A stretch of 12,167 bases of DNA from Chloroflexota bacterium (GTDB lineage: Bacteria; Chloroflexota; Anaerolineae; UBA7937; JACPPX01). The position numbers and the translations under genes are program-made. Location of the stretch: positions 1 through 12,167 of the forward strand of contig JACPWV010000039.1 in assembly GCA_016196905.1 (NCBI GenBank), written 5' to 3'. The notes under the pieces are model-generated. The model searched no databases. It was not told the DNA's origin and was given only the letters and a program-made list of their open reading frames with translations. Positions 6,467 to 12,167 of this stretch are shown piece by piece; position 1 is the stretch's first letter, and every line of letters starts with the position of its first letter.

Positions 6467-8554
6467 TTATTCTTCCTCCTCCTCAACGCCCGCCTCCTGC
6501 TTGGCCTTTTTGATGATCTGTTCGGACAGGTGAGGGGGGACTTCTTCGTAGTGGGAGAACTCCATGGTGAAGGTGCCGCGGCCTTGAGTGATGGAACGCA
6601 GGTCGGTGGCGTAGCGCTGCATCTCGGCCAGCGGCACTTGGGCGGTGATGATGCTTTTGCCGCCCGTTTGTTCCATCCCCATCACCCGCGCGCGTTTGGC
6701 GTTGAGATCCCCCAGGACATCCCCCATGACGTTCTCGGGAACCGTGATGGTGACGTTCATGATCGGTTCCAAGAGCACCGGGCTGGCCTGCTCCATGGCC
6801 TTCTTGAAGCCCAGCGAGGCGGCGATCTTGAAAGCCATCTCGGAAGAGTCCACCGGGTGGTAGGAGCCATCGTGGAGGGCGGCGCGAAAATCGATGGTGG
6901 GATAGCCAGCCAAGATCCCCTTTTGAATGGCCTCGCGCAGGCCCTTTTCCACGGCGGGGATGTAGTTTTTGGGCACCGCCCCTCCGAAGATCTCGTCCTC
7001 GAACTCGAAGCCGCTGCCGCGCGGGAGCGGTTCCAAGCGCAGGAAGACATCCCCAAATTGTCCCCGGCCGCCGGTCTGCTTTTTGTAGCGGCCTTGGGCG
7101 CTGGCGGTCTTGCGGATGGTTTCCTTGTAGGGGATCCTGGGGGGCTGAGTAACGATCTCCACCCCGAATTTTTGGTGCAACCGCCGCGCCGCGATATCGA
7201 TGTGCGACTCGCCCATCCCCCTCAGAATGGTCTCGCCCGTATCGGGTTCGCGCTGCACTTGCAGGGTGGGGTCCTCCTCCACCAGCCGGGCCAGGGCGCT
7301 CCCCATCTTGTCTAGGTCGGCTTTGGTCTTGGGGGTGATGGCCGCGCTGAAGACGGGGCTGGGGAAAGCGATAGACGGGAGCACCAGGGGGTGGGCCTTA
7401 TCGCAGAGGGTGTCCCCGGTGGAGGTGGCTTGGAGCTTGGCCACCACCCCGATATCCCCAGCGGAGATCCCTTGGGTGGGGAGCTGCTCCTTACCGCGCA
7501 GGAGGAAAAGCTGGCCCATGCGCTCCTCCTCGTTGGTGCGGACGTTGAGAACGCGCGAATCGGAACGCAGCTGGCCGGCATAAACCCGGAAGTAGCTCAG
7601 CTTTCCAACGTAAGGATCGGCGAAGGTCTTGAAGACCAAGGCAGCCAGCGGGGCATCCGGGCCGGCGGGCAAGGCCTCCTCTTGTCCGGATCGCAGATTG
7701 TAGGCCTTCACTTCGCGATAGTTGGGCGGGGGGACGAGCTCGAGAATGGCGTCCAGGAGTTGGCGGGTGCCGACAGCCTGATAGGCGGACCCGCATAGGA
7801 TGGGGACGATCTTACCCTGGCGAATACCCGCTCGCAAGCCGCGGCTGATCTCCTCCGGGCTGAGATCGGTCCCTTCCAAATATTTCATGATCAACTCATC
7901 ATCGGCCTCCGCAGCGGCCTCCATGATCGCCTGGCGATAAGCCTCCACTTGCTCCTGGGCCTGGCTGGGAATAGACTCCTCCCCGCCCTCGGGGCCCACC
8001 TGGGCCATCTTGCGGGACAGATCGATCAGGCCGCGGAAGGGGGCCGAGTCGCCCAAGGGGAGCTGCAAGGGGACGAAGCGTGCGGGGAATGCCTGGCGCA
8101 GTTGATCGACGACGCGTGTGAAGCTGGCGTTTTCCCGCTCGAGCTTGTTGACAAAGACCAAACGGGGAAGTTGATACGTATCGGCATAGCTCCATACCTG
8201 CTCGGTGCCCACCTCCACCCCGCCCACCGCATCCACGATGATCAGCGCCGCGTCGGCCACGCGGGTGGATCCCAACATCTCGCCGGCGAAATCGGCGTAG
8301 CCGGGCGTGTCCAGCAGGTTGATCTTGTGATCGCGCCACTCGATGGGCAGCAAAGAGGTGTTCACCGAGATGCGCCGACGGATCTCCTCGGGGTCGTAGT
8401 CGGAGACGGTGTTCCCCTCCTCCACCCGGCCCAGGCGAGTAATCGCCCCGCTATGGAAGAGCAGAGCCTCGGCCAGGCTGGTCTTTCCAGCGCCACCGTG
8501 GGCAAGAAGGACCACGTTGCGCAGACGATCGCTGGGGTAATCTTTCACTCGCAT
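6467..8554 (-). CDS. fusA2: Elongation factor G-like GTPase (EF-G2 type)
   Basis: A translational GTPase of 695 residues with the full EF-G layout: G domain, domain II, domain III, domain IV (containing G-G-R-G-Q-F-G-D-V) and domain V. The P-loop reads A-H-G-G-A-G-K-T (18-25) and the G3 box D-T-P-G-Y (82-86). Canonical EF-G has G-H-I-D-A-G-K-T and D-T-P-G-H, so this belongs to the EF-G2 paralogue group. Its role is less certain than the main translocase; some members lack full translocation or ribosome-recycling activity. The G4 box reads N-K-L-E (136-139) instead of N-K-x-D, which is unusual. The tail is acidic (five Glu). An in-frame TTG at 8575 coincides with the predicted transcription start, so the ATG at 8554 is chosen; the family also usually starts just before the K-D-Y motif. 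The gene stands alone, outside a str operon. Confidence 0.93.
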   Translation of the reverse strand: MRVKDYPSDRLRNVVLLAHGGAGKTSLAEALLFHSGAITRLGRVEEGNTVSDYDPEEIRRRISVNTSLLPIEWRDHKINLLDTPGYADFAGEMLGSTRVADAALIIVDAVGGVEVGTEQVWSYADTYQLPRLVFVNKLERENASFTRVVDQLRQAFPARFVPLQLPLGDSAPFRGLIDLSRKMAQVGPEGGEESIPSQAQEQVEAYRQAIMEAAAEADDELIMKYLEGTDLSPEEISRGLRAGIRQGKIVPILCGSAYQAVGTRQLLDAILELVPPPNYREVKAYNLRSGQEEALPAGPDAPLAALVFKTFADPYVGKLSYFRVYAGQLRSDSRVLNVRTNEEERMGQLFLLRGKEQLPTQGISAGDIGVVAKLQATSTGDTLCDKAHPLVLPSIAFPSPVFSAAITPKTKADLDKMGSALARLVEEDPTLQVQREPDTGETILRGMGESHIDIAARRLHQKFGVEIVTQPPRIPYKETIRKTASAQGRYKKQTGGRGQFGDVFLRLEPLPRGSGFEFEDEIFGGAVPKNYIPAVEKGLREAIQKGILAGYPTIDFRAALHDGSYHPVDSSEMAFKIAASLGFKKAMEQASPVLLEPIMNVTITVPENVMGDVLGDLNAKRARVMGMEQTGGKSIITAQVPLAEMQRYATDLRSITQGRGTFTMEFSHYEEVPPHLSEQIIKKAKQEAGVEEEEE

Positions 8555-8581
8555 TCCCTTTCTAGGGGAGGCCAAGGAGAC

Positions 8582-8610
8582 ATTCTAAACGAAACCAACG
8601 ACCCTGTCAA
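8582..8610 (-). promoter_or_regulatory. Sigma70-type promoter of the EF-G-like gene
   Basis: On the minus strand, a perfect TTGACA (8610-8605) and TAGAAT (8587-8582) are spaced by exactly 17 bp. Transcription would start near 8575, giving a leader of about 20 nt before the ATG at 8554. Confidence 0.75.
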
Positions 8611-8717
8611 AAATGGGCTGCCTTTCGTTCGGGCCAGCACCGCCCGCTGAAAAAGCCTCTAACCGACGTATGCTTATCGAAGATGAGCTCTAAGATCGGG
8701 AGGCTGAGCTGAGATCG

Positions 8718-9608
8718 ATGCGGGTGGTCGCCGCCGGGTGGGGGGAGCGCCTGCGGCGTTGGGTCCGCGCCGTCCTGGAGCGAGTCGACCCCGCGAGCGA
8801 GGATCGCCGTCGGGGGGAGGCGTTTCGCGAGGAGGTGTTTGAACTGTACGGTTTCACCCACCAGGCCCGGGAGCACATCCGAAGAACCTCCCGAATCGTG
8901 GCCCACCATACCGAGGCTAGAGGGGGCGGGTTGTGGCACCCCGGCCCGCGTCTCGTCGAACTGCAAGGTATGCAGCACCAGGCCGCCGTTCACGAACTGT
9001 CCCACGTCTGGTGGCACGATCTGCGGGAGCGCGATCCCCAACTTAAAGGGGGGCTGGTGCGCGATTTGGTTCGGCTCTCCGAGATGGACCCGATGGCCCA
9101 TCCGGAGATCTCTATAGCCATCCGCTTTGCCCGGGAATATGTGGGGGGAATCCCTGAGCGCAACTGGCCGGGCATGTTTGCCAATCCTCAGACTGGCGAA
9201 AGAGTCGCGGATGTGCATCATCTGACCCCGCGCGATTTCGAGCGTTGCATCCTGGATTGGGAGATCTATGCTGGTTTGTGCAGTTGGACCATGGGCAAGT
9301 TCAAGGAGGGACCGCATCAGCTGCCCGAGCTCATGTGGCGCTACTTCAAGCCCCAGTTCACAGGGAAGGTCAAGGTTGCGCCCGCCACCGAATCAGGGGG
9401 TGGAGATGGCACTTTTGTCGGAGGAAGAGATCGTCGCGCGGTTACAGCACTGGGAGGGCTGGCAGCGCAAAGGCCCGGCCATGGCCAAGCGCTTCAAGCT
9501 GCCCACCTTTCGCGAGGCGATCGCTTTCGTCACTCGCGTGGCCGACATCGCCGAGGAGATGGATCATCATCCAGATATCACCATCAACTGGCGCAACGTC
9601 ACCTTTAA
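8718..9608 (+). CDS. Putative zinc metallopeptidase (HELSH) of unknown family
   Basis: I do not recognise the family. The frame of 296 codons contains a zinc-peptidase signature H-E-L-S-H at residues 92-96 inside a helix (AVHELSHVWWHDL). A later helix D-W-E-I-Y-A-G-L-C-S-W holds Glu182, which could be the third ligand of a gluzincin. Residues 1-50 are charged and helical, with no signal peptide or transmembrane segment, so a cytoplasmic enzyme is likely. The well-ordered protein appears to end near residue 215-225 (Y-F-K-P-Q-F-T-G-K-V). The remaining codons overlap the dehydratase gene by about 200 bp and read as low-complexity Arg/Gly/His sequence typical of an out-of-frame reading. The true C terminus may therefore be shorter, with the stop lost or a frameshift near the G-run at 9396-9400. 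A possible promoter is CTGAAA, 16 bp, TATGCT at 8647-8674, which is weak. Confidence 0.65.
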   Translation: MRVVAAGWGERLRRWVRAVLERVDPASEDRRRGEAFREEVFELYGFTHQAREHIRRTSRIVAHHTEARGGGLWHPGPRLVELQGMQHQAAVHELSHVWWHDLRERDPQLKGGLVRDLVRLSEMDPMAHPEISIAIRFAREYVGGIPERNWPGMFANPQTGERVADVHHLTPRDFERCILDWEIYAGLCSWTMGKFKEGPHQLPELMWRYFKPQFTGKVKVAPATESGGGDGTFVGGRDRRAVTALGGLAAQRPGHGQALQAAHLSRGDRFRHSRGRHRRGDGSSSRYHHQLAQRHL

Positions 9609-9696
9609 CCTGATCACCTACAGCGAGGGCGGCCTGACTGAGAAAGATTTCATCCTAGCCCAGCGCATCGAAGAGATAGCCACCGGCAAGGAATGA
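9406..9696 (+). CDS. phhB: Pterin-4a-carbinolamine dehydratase
   Basis: A 96-residue single-domain protein of the PCD/DCoH family. The enzyme dehydrates 4a-hydroxytetrahydrobiopterin, recycling the pterin cofactor of aromatic amino acid hydroxylases. The active-site signature is E-E-M-D-H-H-P (His54, His55, Pro56), followed by Trp62 and the G-G-L-T-E-K-D block at 75-81. The third conserved position, normally His (T-H-x-x-G-G-L-T), is Tyr72 here, so activity may be altered. Length is normal for the family. The ATG at 9406 is chosen because it starts the family domain and has AGGGGG five bases upstream; the longer open frame before it is a shadow of the preceding gene. No hydroxylase gene is nearby. 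Such orphan copies are common, and some may have other pterin-related roles. Confidence 0.9.
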   Translation: MALLSEEEIVARLQHWEGWQRKGPAMAKRFKLPTFREAIAFVTRVADIAEEMDHHPDITINWRNVTFNLITYSEGGLTEKDFILAQRIEEIATGKE

Positions 9697-9711
9697 GGGC
9701 GGTCGATCATA

Positions 9712-9739
9712 GGGTCGGGCGAGATATCCCATCCGACCC
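9712..9739 (+). other. Hairpin between the dehydratase and VOC genes
   Basis: A perfect inverted repeat GGGTCGG/CCGACCC (7 bp, 14-nt loop) sits 15 nt after the dehydratase stop. No T-tract follows on either strand, so it is not a typical intrinsic terminator. It could modulate read-through into the VOC gene. Confidence 0.3.
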
Positions 9740-9768
9740 GGCGTCGGCCGTGGCAGGATCGCTCACCT

Positions 9769-9776
9769 AAAGGAGG
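9769..9776 (+). promoter_or_regulatory. Strong ribosome binding site of the VOC gene
   Basis: AAAGGAGG, a full match to the anti-Shine-Dalgarno core, is placed six bases before the ATG at 9783. It fixes that start and predicts efficient translation. Confidence 0.85.
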
Positions 9777-9782
9777 CTATAA

Positions 9783-10148
9783 ATGCTCACTACCTTTGAG
9801 GGCGTCATCGTGTGGACCGAGGATGTGCAGCGCCTATTGCCTTTCTATCGCGATGTCTTGAAACTGCCGGTGGAGTTCGAGTCCGAGGCATTCATCGGAT
9901 TCCGATTGGATGAGACCTTTATCGGCTTGGGAAAGCACTCCCATGTGAAGGGCGCGGCCCGGGATCCGCATCGCGTCATGATCAACTTCGGCGTGGATGA
10001 CATCCTCGCCGCGTTCGAGTATCTGCGAGACCATGGGGTCGAATTCATCCGCGAGCCGGAGAACGAGGAAGACGCAGAGATGAGCATCGCCACCTTCGTG
10101 GACCCCGACGGGAATATCTTGCAGCTCTTCGGCCCGCCCCTGCCTTGA
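9783..10148 (+). CDS. VOC-family (glyoxalase/bleomycin-resistance fold) protein
   Basis: A 121-residue protein of the vicinal oxygen chelate superfamily, with two beta-alpha-beta-beta-beta modules. The first covers about residues 5-52 (V-I-V-W-T-E-D-V-Q-R-L-L-P-F-Y-R-D-V-L-K-L). The second, about 64-118, ends in the typical F-V-D-P-D-G-N-I-L-Q-L-F-G. Members bind a divalent metal and act as glyoxalases, dioxygenases, epimerases or drug-binding proteins. Here Gln114 stands where many enzymes have a metal-binding Glu, so the exact chemistry is open, and non-enzymatic binding is possible. The size suits a homodimer with two modules per subunit. The ATG is fixed by a strong ribosome site. It follows the dehydratase gene by 86 bp and could be co-transcribed; a functional link is not evident. 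Confidence 0.88.
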   Translation: MLTTFEGVIVWTEDVQRLLPFYRDVLKLPVEFESEAFIGFRLDETFIGLGKHSHVKGAARDPHRVMINFGVDDILAAFEYLRDHGVEFIREPENEEDAEMSIATFVDPDGNILQLFGPPLP

Positions 10149-10267
10149 GCATCCCTCGCCCGCTGAGCCACGAAAAGGTCAACGCTATCTTTGGGGAGCC
10201 CAACACTTCGATCGGAGCGGCCGGGCGCGACGTTGTCGGCGTCTATGTTCACGGTCTCTTGGCCTAG
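10145..10267 (+). pseudogene. Possible remnant of a CobQ/CobB-like glutamine amidotransferase C terminus
   Basis: The frame from 10145 (TTG, overlapping the VOC stop) to the TAG at 10265 gives about 40 residues ending G-R-D-V-V-G-V-Y-V-H-G-L-L-A. This resembles the C-terminal G-x-V-x-G-T-Y-x-H-G-L-F segment of cobyric/cobyrinic acid synthase amidotransferase domains, including its conserved His. No other part of such a gene, no good start and no ribosome site are present. It may be a decayed fragment or a chance match. Confidence 0.25.
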
Positions 10268-10541
10268 CGGGGGCTGCGGGCCCGCATCGAAAAAATTCCG
10301 ATGCGAGGGCCTTAGATCGCGAACTGTTGGAGCGCACTATTGCCTTCATGCGCAATCCTGCCTCCAGGGTGTCCTCGATGTGCGCAGACAATGCGGTGGT
10401 TCTGCGCTGCGCATTGCCCAAAGCTCTCATCGAGCAGCCACAGAGATATCTTCCTGGCGCCACTCAGAGGCATGCGGGGCGAGTCGATATGAGGGTGCAC
10501 CATCTACCGTCCCTCGCTTCGCTGTCTCCGCGATCATCGGA
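10268..10541 (+). other. Non-coding stretch with several inverted repeats
   Basis: No convincing gene lies between the VOC stop and the protease start. A hairpin CGCATCG/CGATGCG with an A-rich 9-nt loop is at 10283-10305. A second pair, GCGCAGA/TCTGCGC (10382-10388 with 10401-10407), abuts ATGCGCA/TGCGCAT (10348-10354 with 10408-10414), so one composite structure could form. No T-tract follows these, and no known RNA family is recognised. Confidence 0.3.
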
Positions 10542-10561
10542 TAGAATAATTGGAGAGGGAG
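10542..10561 (+). promoter_or_regulatory. Possible -10 element and ribosome site of the S1C protease gene
   Basis: TAGAAT at 10542-10547 could be a -10 box, although the upstream -35 candidate (TTCGCT at 10518-10523, 18-bp spacer) is poor. GGAGAGGGAGA directly downstream is a clear purine-rich ribosome site for the ATG at 10566. Confidence 0.4.
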
Positions 10562-10565
10562 ATCG

Positions 10566-11528
10566 ATGGCCATGGATGCCTATTCGCAGACAGTGATGCG
10601 AGCGGTGGAGAAGATCGCCCCCGCCGTGGTCAGCGTGAGCGTCACGCGCGGCGGAGGGCGGATGACCTTGTGGGGGGTCGTCCCTTTCCAGCAGGAGGGC
10701 GCGGCCTCAGGTGTGATCATCGCCCCGGACGGCCACATCCTAACCAACAGCCATGTGGTGCATGGCTTCTCGGAGCTGGAAGTGTTCCTGTCGGACGGCC
10801 GTGTCCTCCCGGCCAGGCTGGTGGGAGACGATCCCGATACGGATCTGGCGGTGATCGATGTGGTGGGCGAGGATGTGCCGGTGGCGGAACTGGGGGATTC
10901 GGAGGCCTTAAAGCCCGGACAACTGGTGATCGCCATCGGGAACCCCTTGGGCTCCTTTCGGGCCTCGGTCACCGCGGGGGTGATCAGCGCGGTGGGGCGA
11001 TCCCTGCCCTCGCGAACGGGTCGGACCATCGAAAACATCATCCAAACCGATGCCGCCTTGAATCCGGGGAACTCGGGCGGCCCTCTGGTGGACTCCCAAG
11101 GAAAAGTGGTGGGGATCAATACCGCCATCATCCTGGGGGCTCAGGGCATCGCCTTCGCCATCCCCATCAACACCGCCAAGTGGGTGGCGGGGCTGCTCAT
11201 CAAGGAAGGGAGAGTTCGGCGCGCCTACTTGGGTCTGGCGGTGGAGCTGACTGGGCTCCACCCGCGCTTCGTCAGACACCATAGGCTCTCCTCCGATCTG
11301 GGGGTGATGGTGCGCGGCGTGGGCCAGGGCACCGGCGCTGCCCAGGCCGGCCTCCAGCCGGGGGACATCATCGCTGCCCTAGATGGCCAGACCGTGCGCA
11401 GTGTCGATGATCTGCACCGCGCCCTCTCCAAGATCCAGGTGGGCCAGGTGGTGGGGCTAACCGTCTTGCGCGATGTTGATCGCCTCGAGCTGAGGGCGCG
11501 CACGGGGGAGAGCCCACCCTTCGAGTAG
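10566..11528 (+). CDS. S1C-family trypsin-like serine protease with PDZ domain (HtrA/DegP-like)
   Basis: A 320-residue protease with the full catalytic triad: His63 (T-N-S-H-V-V), Asp93 (T-D-L-A-V) and Ser170 in L-N-P-G-N-S-G-G-P-L. The protease domain covers about residues 12-215. A PDZ domain covers about 222-312 and includes the A-G-L-Q-P-G-D-I-I-A loop. HtrA proteins degrade misfolded envelope proteins and usually carry a signal peptide or an N-terminal membrane anchor. This one starts M-A-M-D-A-Y-S-Q-T-V-M-R-A-V-E and has neither, so it is probably cytoplasmic, unless the true start lies upstream, where no suitable frame is seen. It also has one PDZ domain rather than two. The ATG at 10566 is supported by a purine-rich ribosome site. 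It is probably monocistronic; the DUF3179 gene follows after 158 bp. Confidence 0.93.
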   Translation: MAMDAYSQTVMRAVEKIAPAVVSVSVTRGGGRMTLWGVVPFQQEGAASGVIIAPDGHILTNSHVVHGFSELEVFLSDGRVLPARLVGDDPDTDLAVIDVVGEDVPVAELGDSEALKPGQLVIAIGNPLGSFRASVTAGVISAVGRSLPSRTGRTIENIIQTDAALNPGNSGGPLVDSQGKVVGINTAIILGAQGIAFAIPINTAKWVAGLLIKEGRVRRAYLGLAVELTGLHPRFVRHHRLSSDLGVMVRGVGQGTGAAQAGLQPGDIIAALDGQTVRSVDDLHRALSKIQVGQVVGLTVLRDVDRLELRARTGESPPFE

Positions 11529-11686
11529 CAGAGTCTTCCTGGCCCAGGCCATCCTTACTTGTCAGCAAAGGTGCTTCTTAGGGGCGCGACCGGTCCAACC
11601 TCTCTTCCCCCGTGTAATTCGCTTACAGAACCCATGTAGGAACGGCGCTAACATCTAAATCGACACGAGTCGGGTCAGGGGTTCCG

Positions 11687-12167
11687 ATGCGCCAGCATGG
11701 GCTGTGGCTCAGTGCGGTCTGGGTTATACTTCTGGGAGGGTGCAGCTTGATCGCGAGTCGTGATGTGGCCCTACCGGCCCCGTTGGGCGGGGCCACTCAG
11801 CCGGCGGAGGAGCGCCAGGTCCGTATCATCACCGTCCTGCCTCGCGACGCCATCCCGGCCATCCTCGACCCGGAGTTCCTCACCCCCCAGCAGGCTGCGG
11901 GCCAGATGAGATCCACCGAGCGGGTGATGGGGGTGTTCCTCAACGGGGAGGCCAGGGCTTATCCCATCACCATGCTCAGCGTTCACGAGATCGTGAACGA
12001 CACTGTGGGGGGCGTCCCCATCGCCGTCACCTATTGACCCCTGTGCTACACGGGCATCGTGTATGCCCGGCGGATCGGAGGTGAGGAGTATACCTTCGGG
12101 GTTTCGGGCAAGTTGATCATGAACACGTTGGTGATGTACGATCGCCAGACGGGGAGCCTGTGGGGCC
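11687..12167 (+). CDS. DUF3179 lipoprotein, probable selenoprotein with in-frame UGA (3'-partial)
   Basis: A lipoprotein of the DUF3179 family, truncated by the window end. A leader of 18 residues ends in the lipobox L-G-G-C (Cys19), so the mature protein is exported and lipid-anchored. The domain starts near residue 50 (I-P-A-I-L-D-P-E-F) and runs through H-E-I-V-N-D-T-V-G-G-V-P-I-A-V-T-Y. Codon 117 is TGA (12035-12037). Translation beyond it continues the family without a frame change: P-L-C, then F-G-V-S-G-K-L-I-M-N, M-Y-D-R-Q-T-G-S-L-W to the edge. DUF3179 members normally have Cys at this place (T-Y-C-P-L-C), so selenocysteine in a U-P-L-C motif is the best reading, supported by a hairpin just downstream. 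An ordinary stop or pseudogene is the alternative. The function is unknown; a redox role is inferred from the motif. The start ATG has a weak AGGGG upstream. Confidence 0.85.
12035..12069 (+). promoter_or_regulatory. Candidate bacterial SECIS element with its UGA codon
   Basis: The UGA (12035-12037) is followed after 13 nt by a perfect 7-bp stem CGGGCAT/ATGCCCG (12051-12057 with 12063-12069) and a 5-nt loop CGTGT. The loop holds a G at its second position followed by U, and that G lies 22 nt after the last base of the UGA. Bacterial SECIS elements recognised by SelB have a short apical loop with an early G, often GU, roughly 16-37 nt after the UGA, so the geometry fits. Confidence 0.75.

Noticed and set aside
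6530..7315. 261-codon plus-strand frame antisense to the EF-G-like gene
   Set aside because: His/Gly/Leu-rich shadow sequence without a ribosome site; the minus strand encodes conserved EF-G domains IV and V.
8555..8575. TTG start extending the EF-G-like protein by seven residues
   Set aside because: The consensus promoter places transcription start at about 8575, and the family N terminus begins at the ATG at 8554.
8607..9317. 236-codon minus-strand frame antisense to the metallopeptidase
   Set aside because: No recognisable domain, it would run into the EF-G promoter region, and the plus-strand frame has a coherent HExxH protein.
9268..9405. N-terminal extension of the pterin dehydratase
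   Set aside because: It overlaps the metallopeptidase coding region in another frame and has no family similarity; the ATG at 9406 begins the conserved domain with a ribosome site.
11687..12037. DUF3179 gene as a simple 116-residue protein or nonsense pseudogene
   Set aside because: Family-matching codons continue in frame after the TGA, the TGA sits exactly at a redox Cys position, and a SECIS-like hairpin follows. TGA is also used as a normal stop by other genes here, so code reassignment does not explain it.
1..12167. CRISPR arrays, tRNA/rRNA genes, insertion sequences, phage or attachment sites
   Set aside because: I looked for regular direct repeats, cloverleaf-like sequences, transposase motifs and terminal repeats and saw none that hold up.

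Overview
The window is about 12 kb of GC-rich bacterial chromosome with mostly housekeeping or accessory single-copy genes, short intergenic gaps and no mobile element, CRISPR array, tRNA or rRNA that I can see. The gene mix suggests a Chloroflexota-like or similar deep-branching bacterium: a GAF-NarL-type histidine kinase, a standalone EF-G2-type GTPase, DUF362, a flippase-like UPF0104 protein, a trypsin/PDZ protease without a signal peptide, and a DUF3179 lipoprotein. This assignment is inference from gene style only.

Left part (1-3960, all minus strand). An apparent operon runs DUF362 protein -> LPG-synthase/UPF0104-type membrane protein -> PHP-domain phosphoesterase. It is driven by a near-consensus promoter (TTGACA, 17 bp, TATGTT). 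The last two genes overlap by an ATGA. A hairpin with a short T-run ends this unit. A PrsW-type intramembrane protease follows, then the first 17 codons of another gene that leaves the window.

Middle (4060-5906, plus strand). A second promoter (TTGAGA, 17 bp, TATAAT) lies back to back with the first. It drives a soluble GAF-domain histidine kinase and a TPR protein. A strong intrinsic terminator follows and also faces the convergent small membrane protein gene (DUF420-like). Next on the minus strand is an EF-G2-like translational GTPase with its own consensus promoter (TTGACA, 17 bp, TAGAAT).

Right part (8718-12167, plus strand). A HELSH putative metallopeptidase overlaps a pterin-4a-carbinolamine dehydratase gene. 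A VOC/glyoxalase-fold protein follows. Then comes a roughly 415-bp stretch with no convincing intact gene but with hairpins and a short CobQ/CobB-like fragment. It is followed by an S1C (HtrA-like) serine protease and finally a DUF3179 lipoprotein gene.

The main discovery candidate is the DUF3179 gene. Its reading frame is interrupted by a single TGA exactly where the family normally has the first Cys of a T-Y-C-P-L-C motif. Perfect family-like coding continues to the window end. A perfect 7-bp hairpin with a GU-containing 5-nt loop starts 13 nt after the TGA, which fits the bacterial SECIS layout. I read it as a selenoprotein with a U-x-x-C redox motif. The organism would then need SelA, SelB, SelD and tRNA-Sec outside this window.
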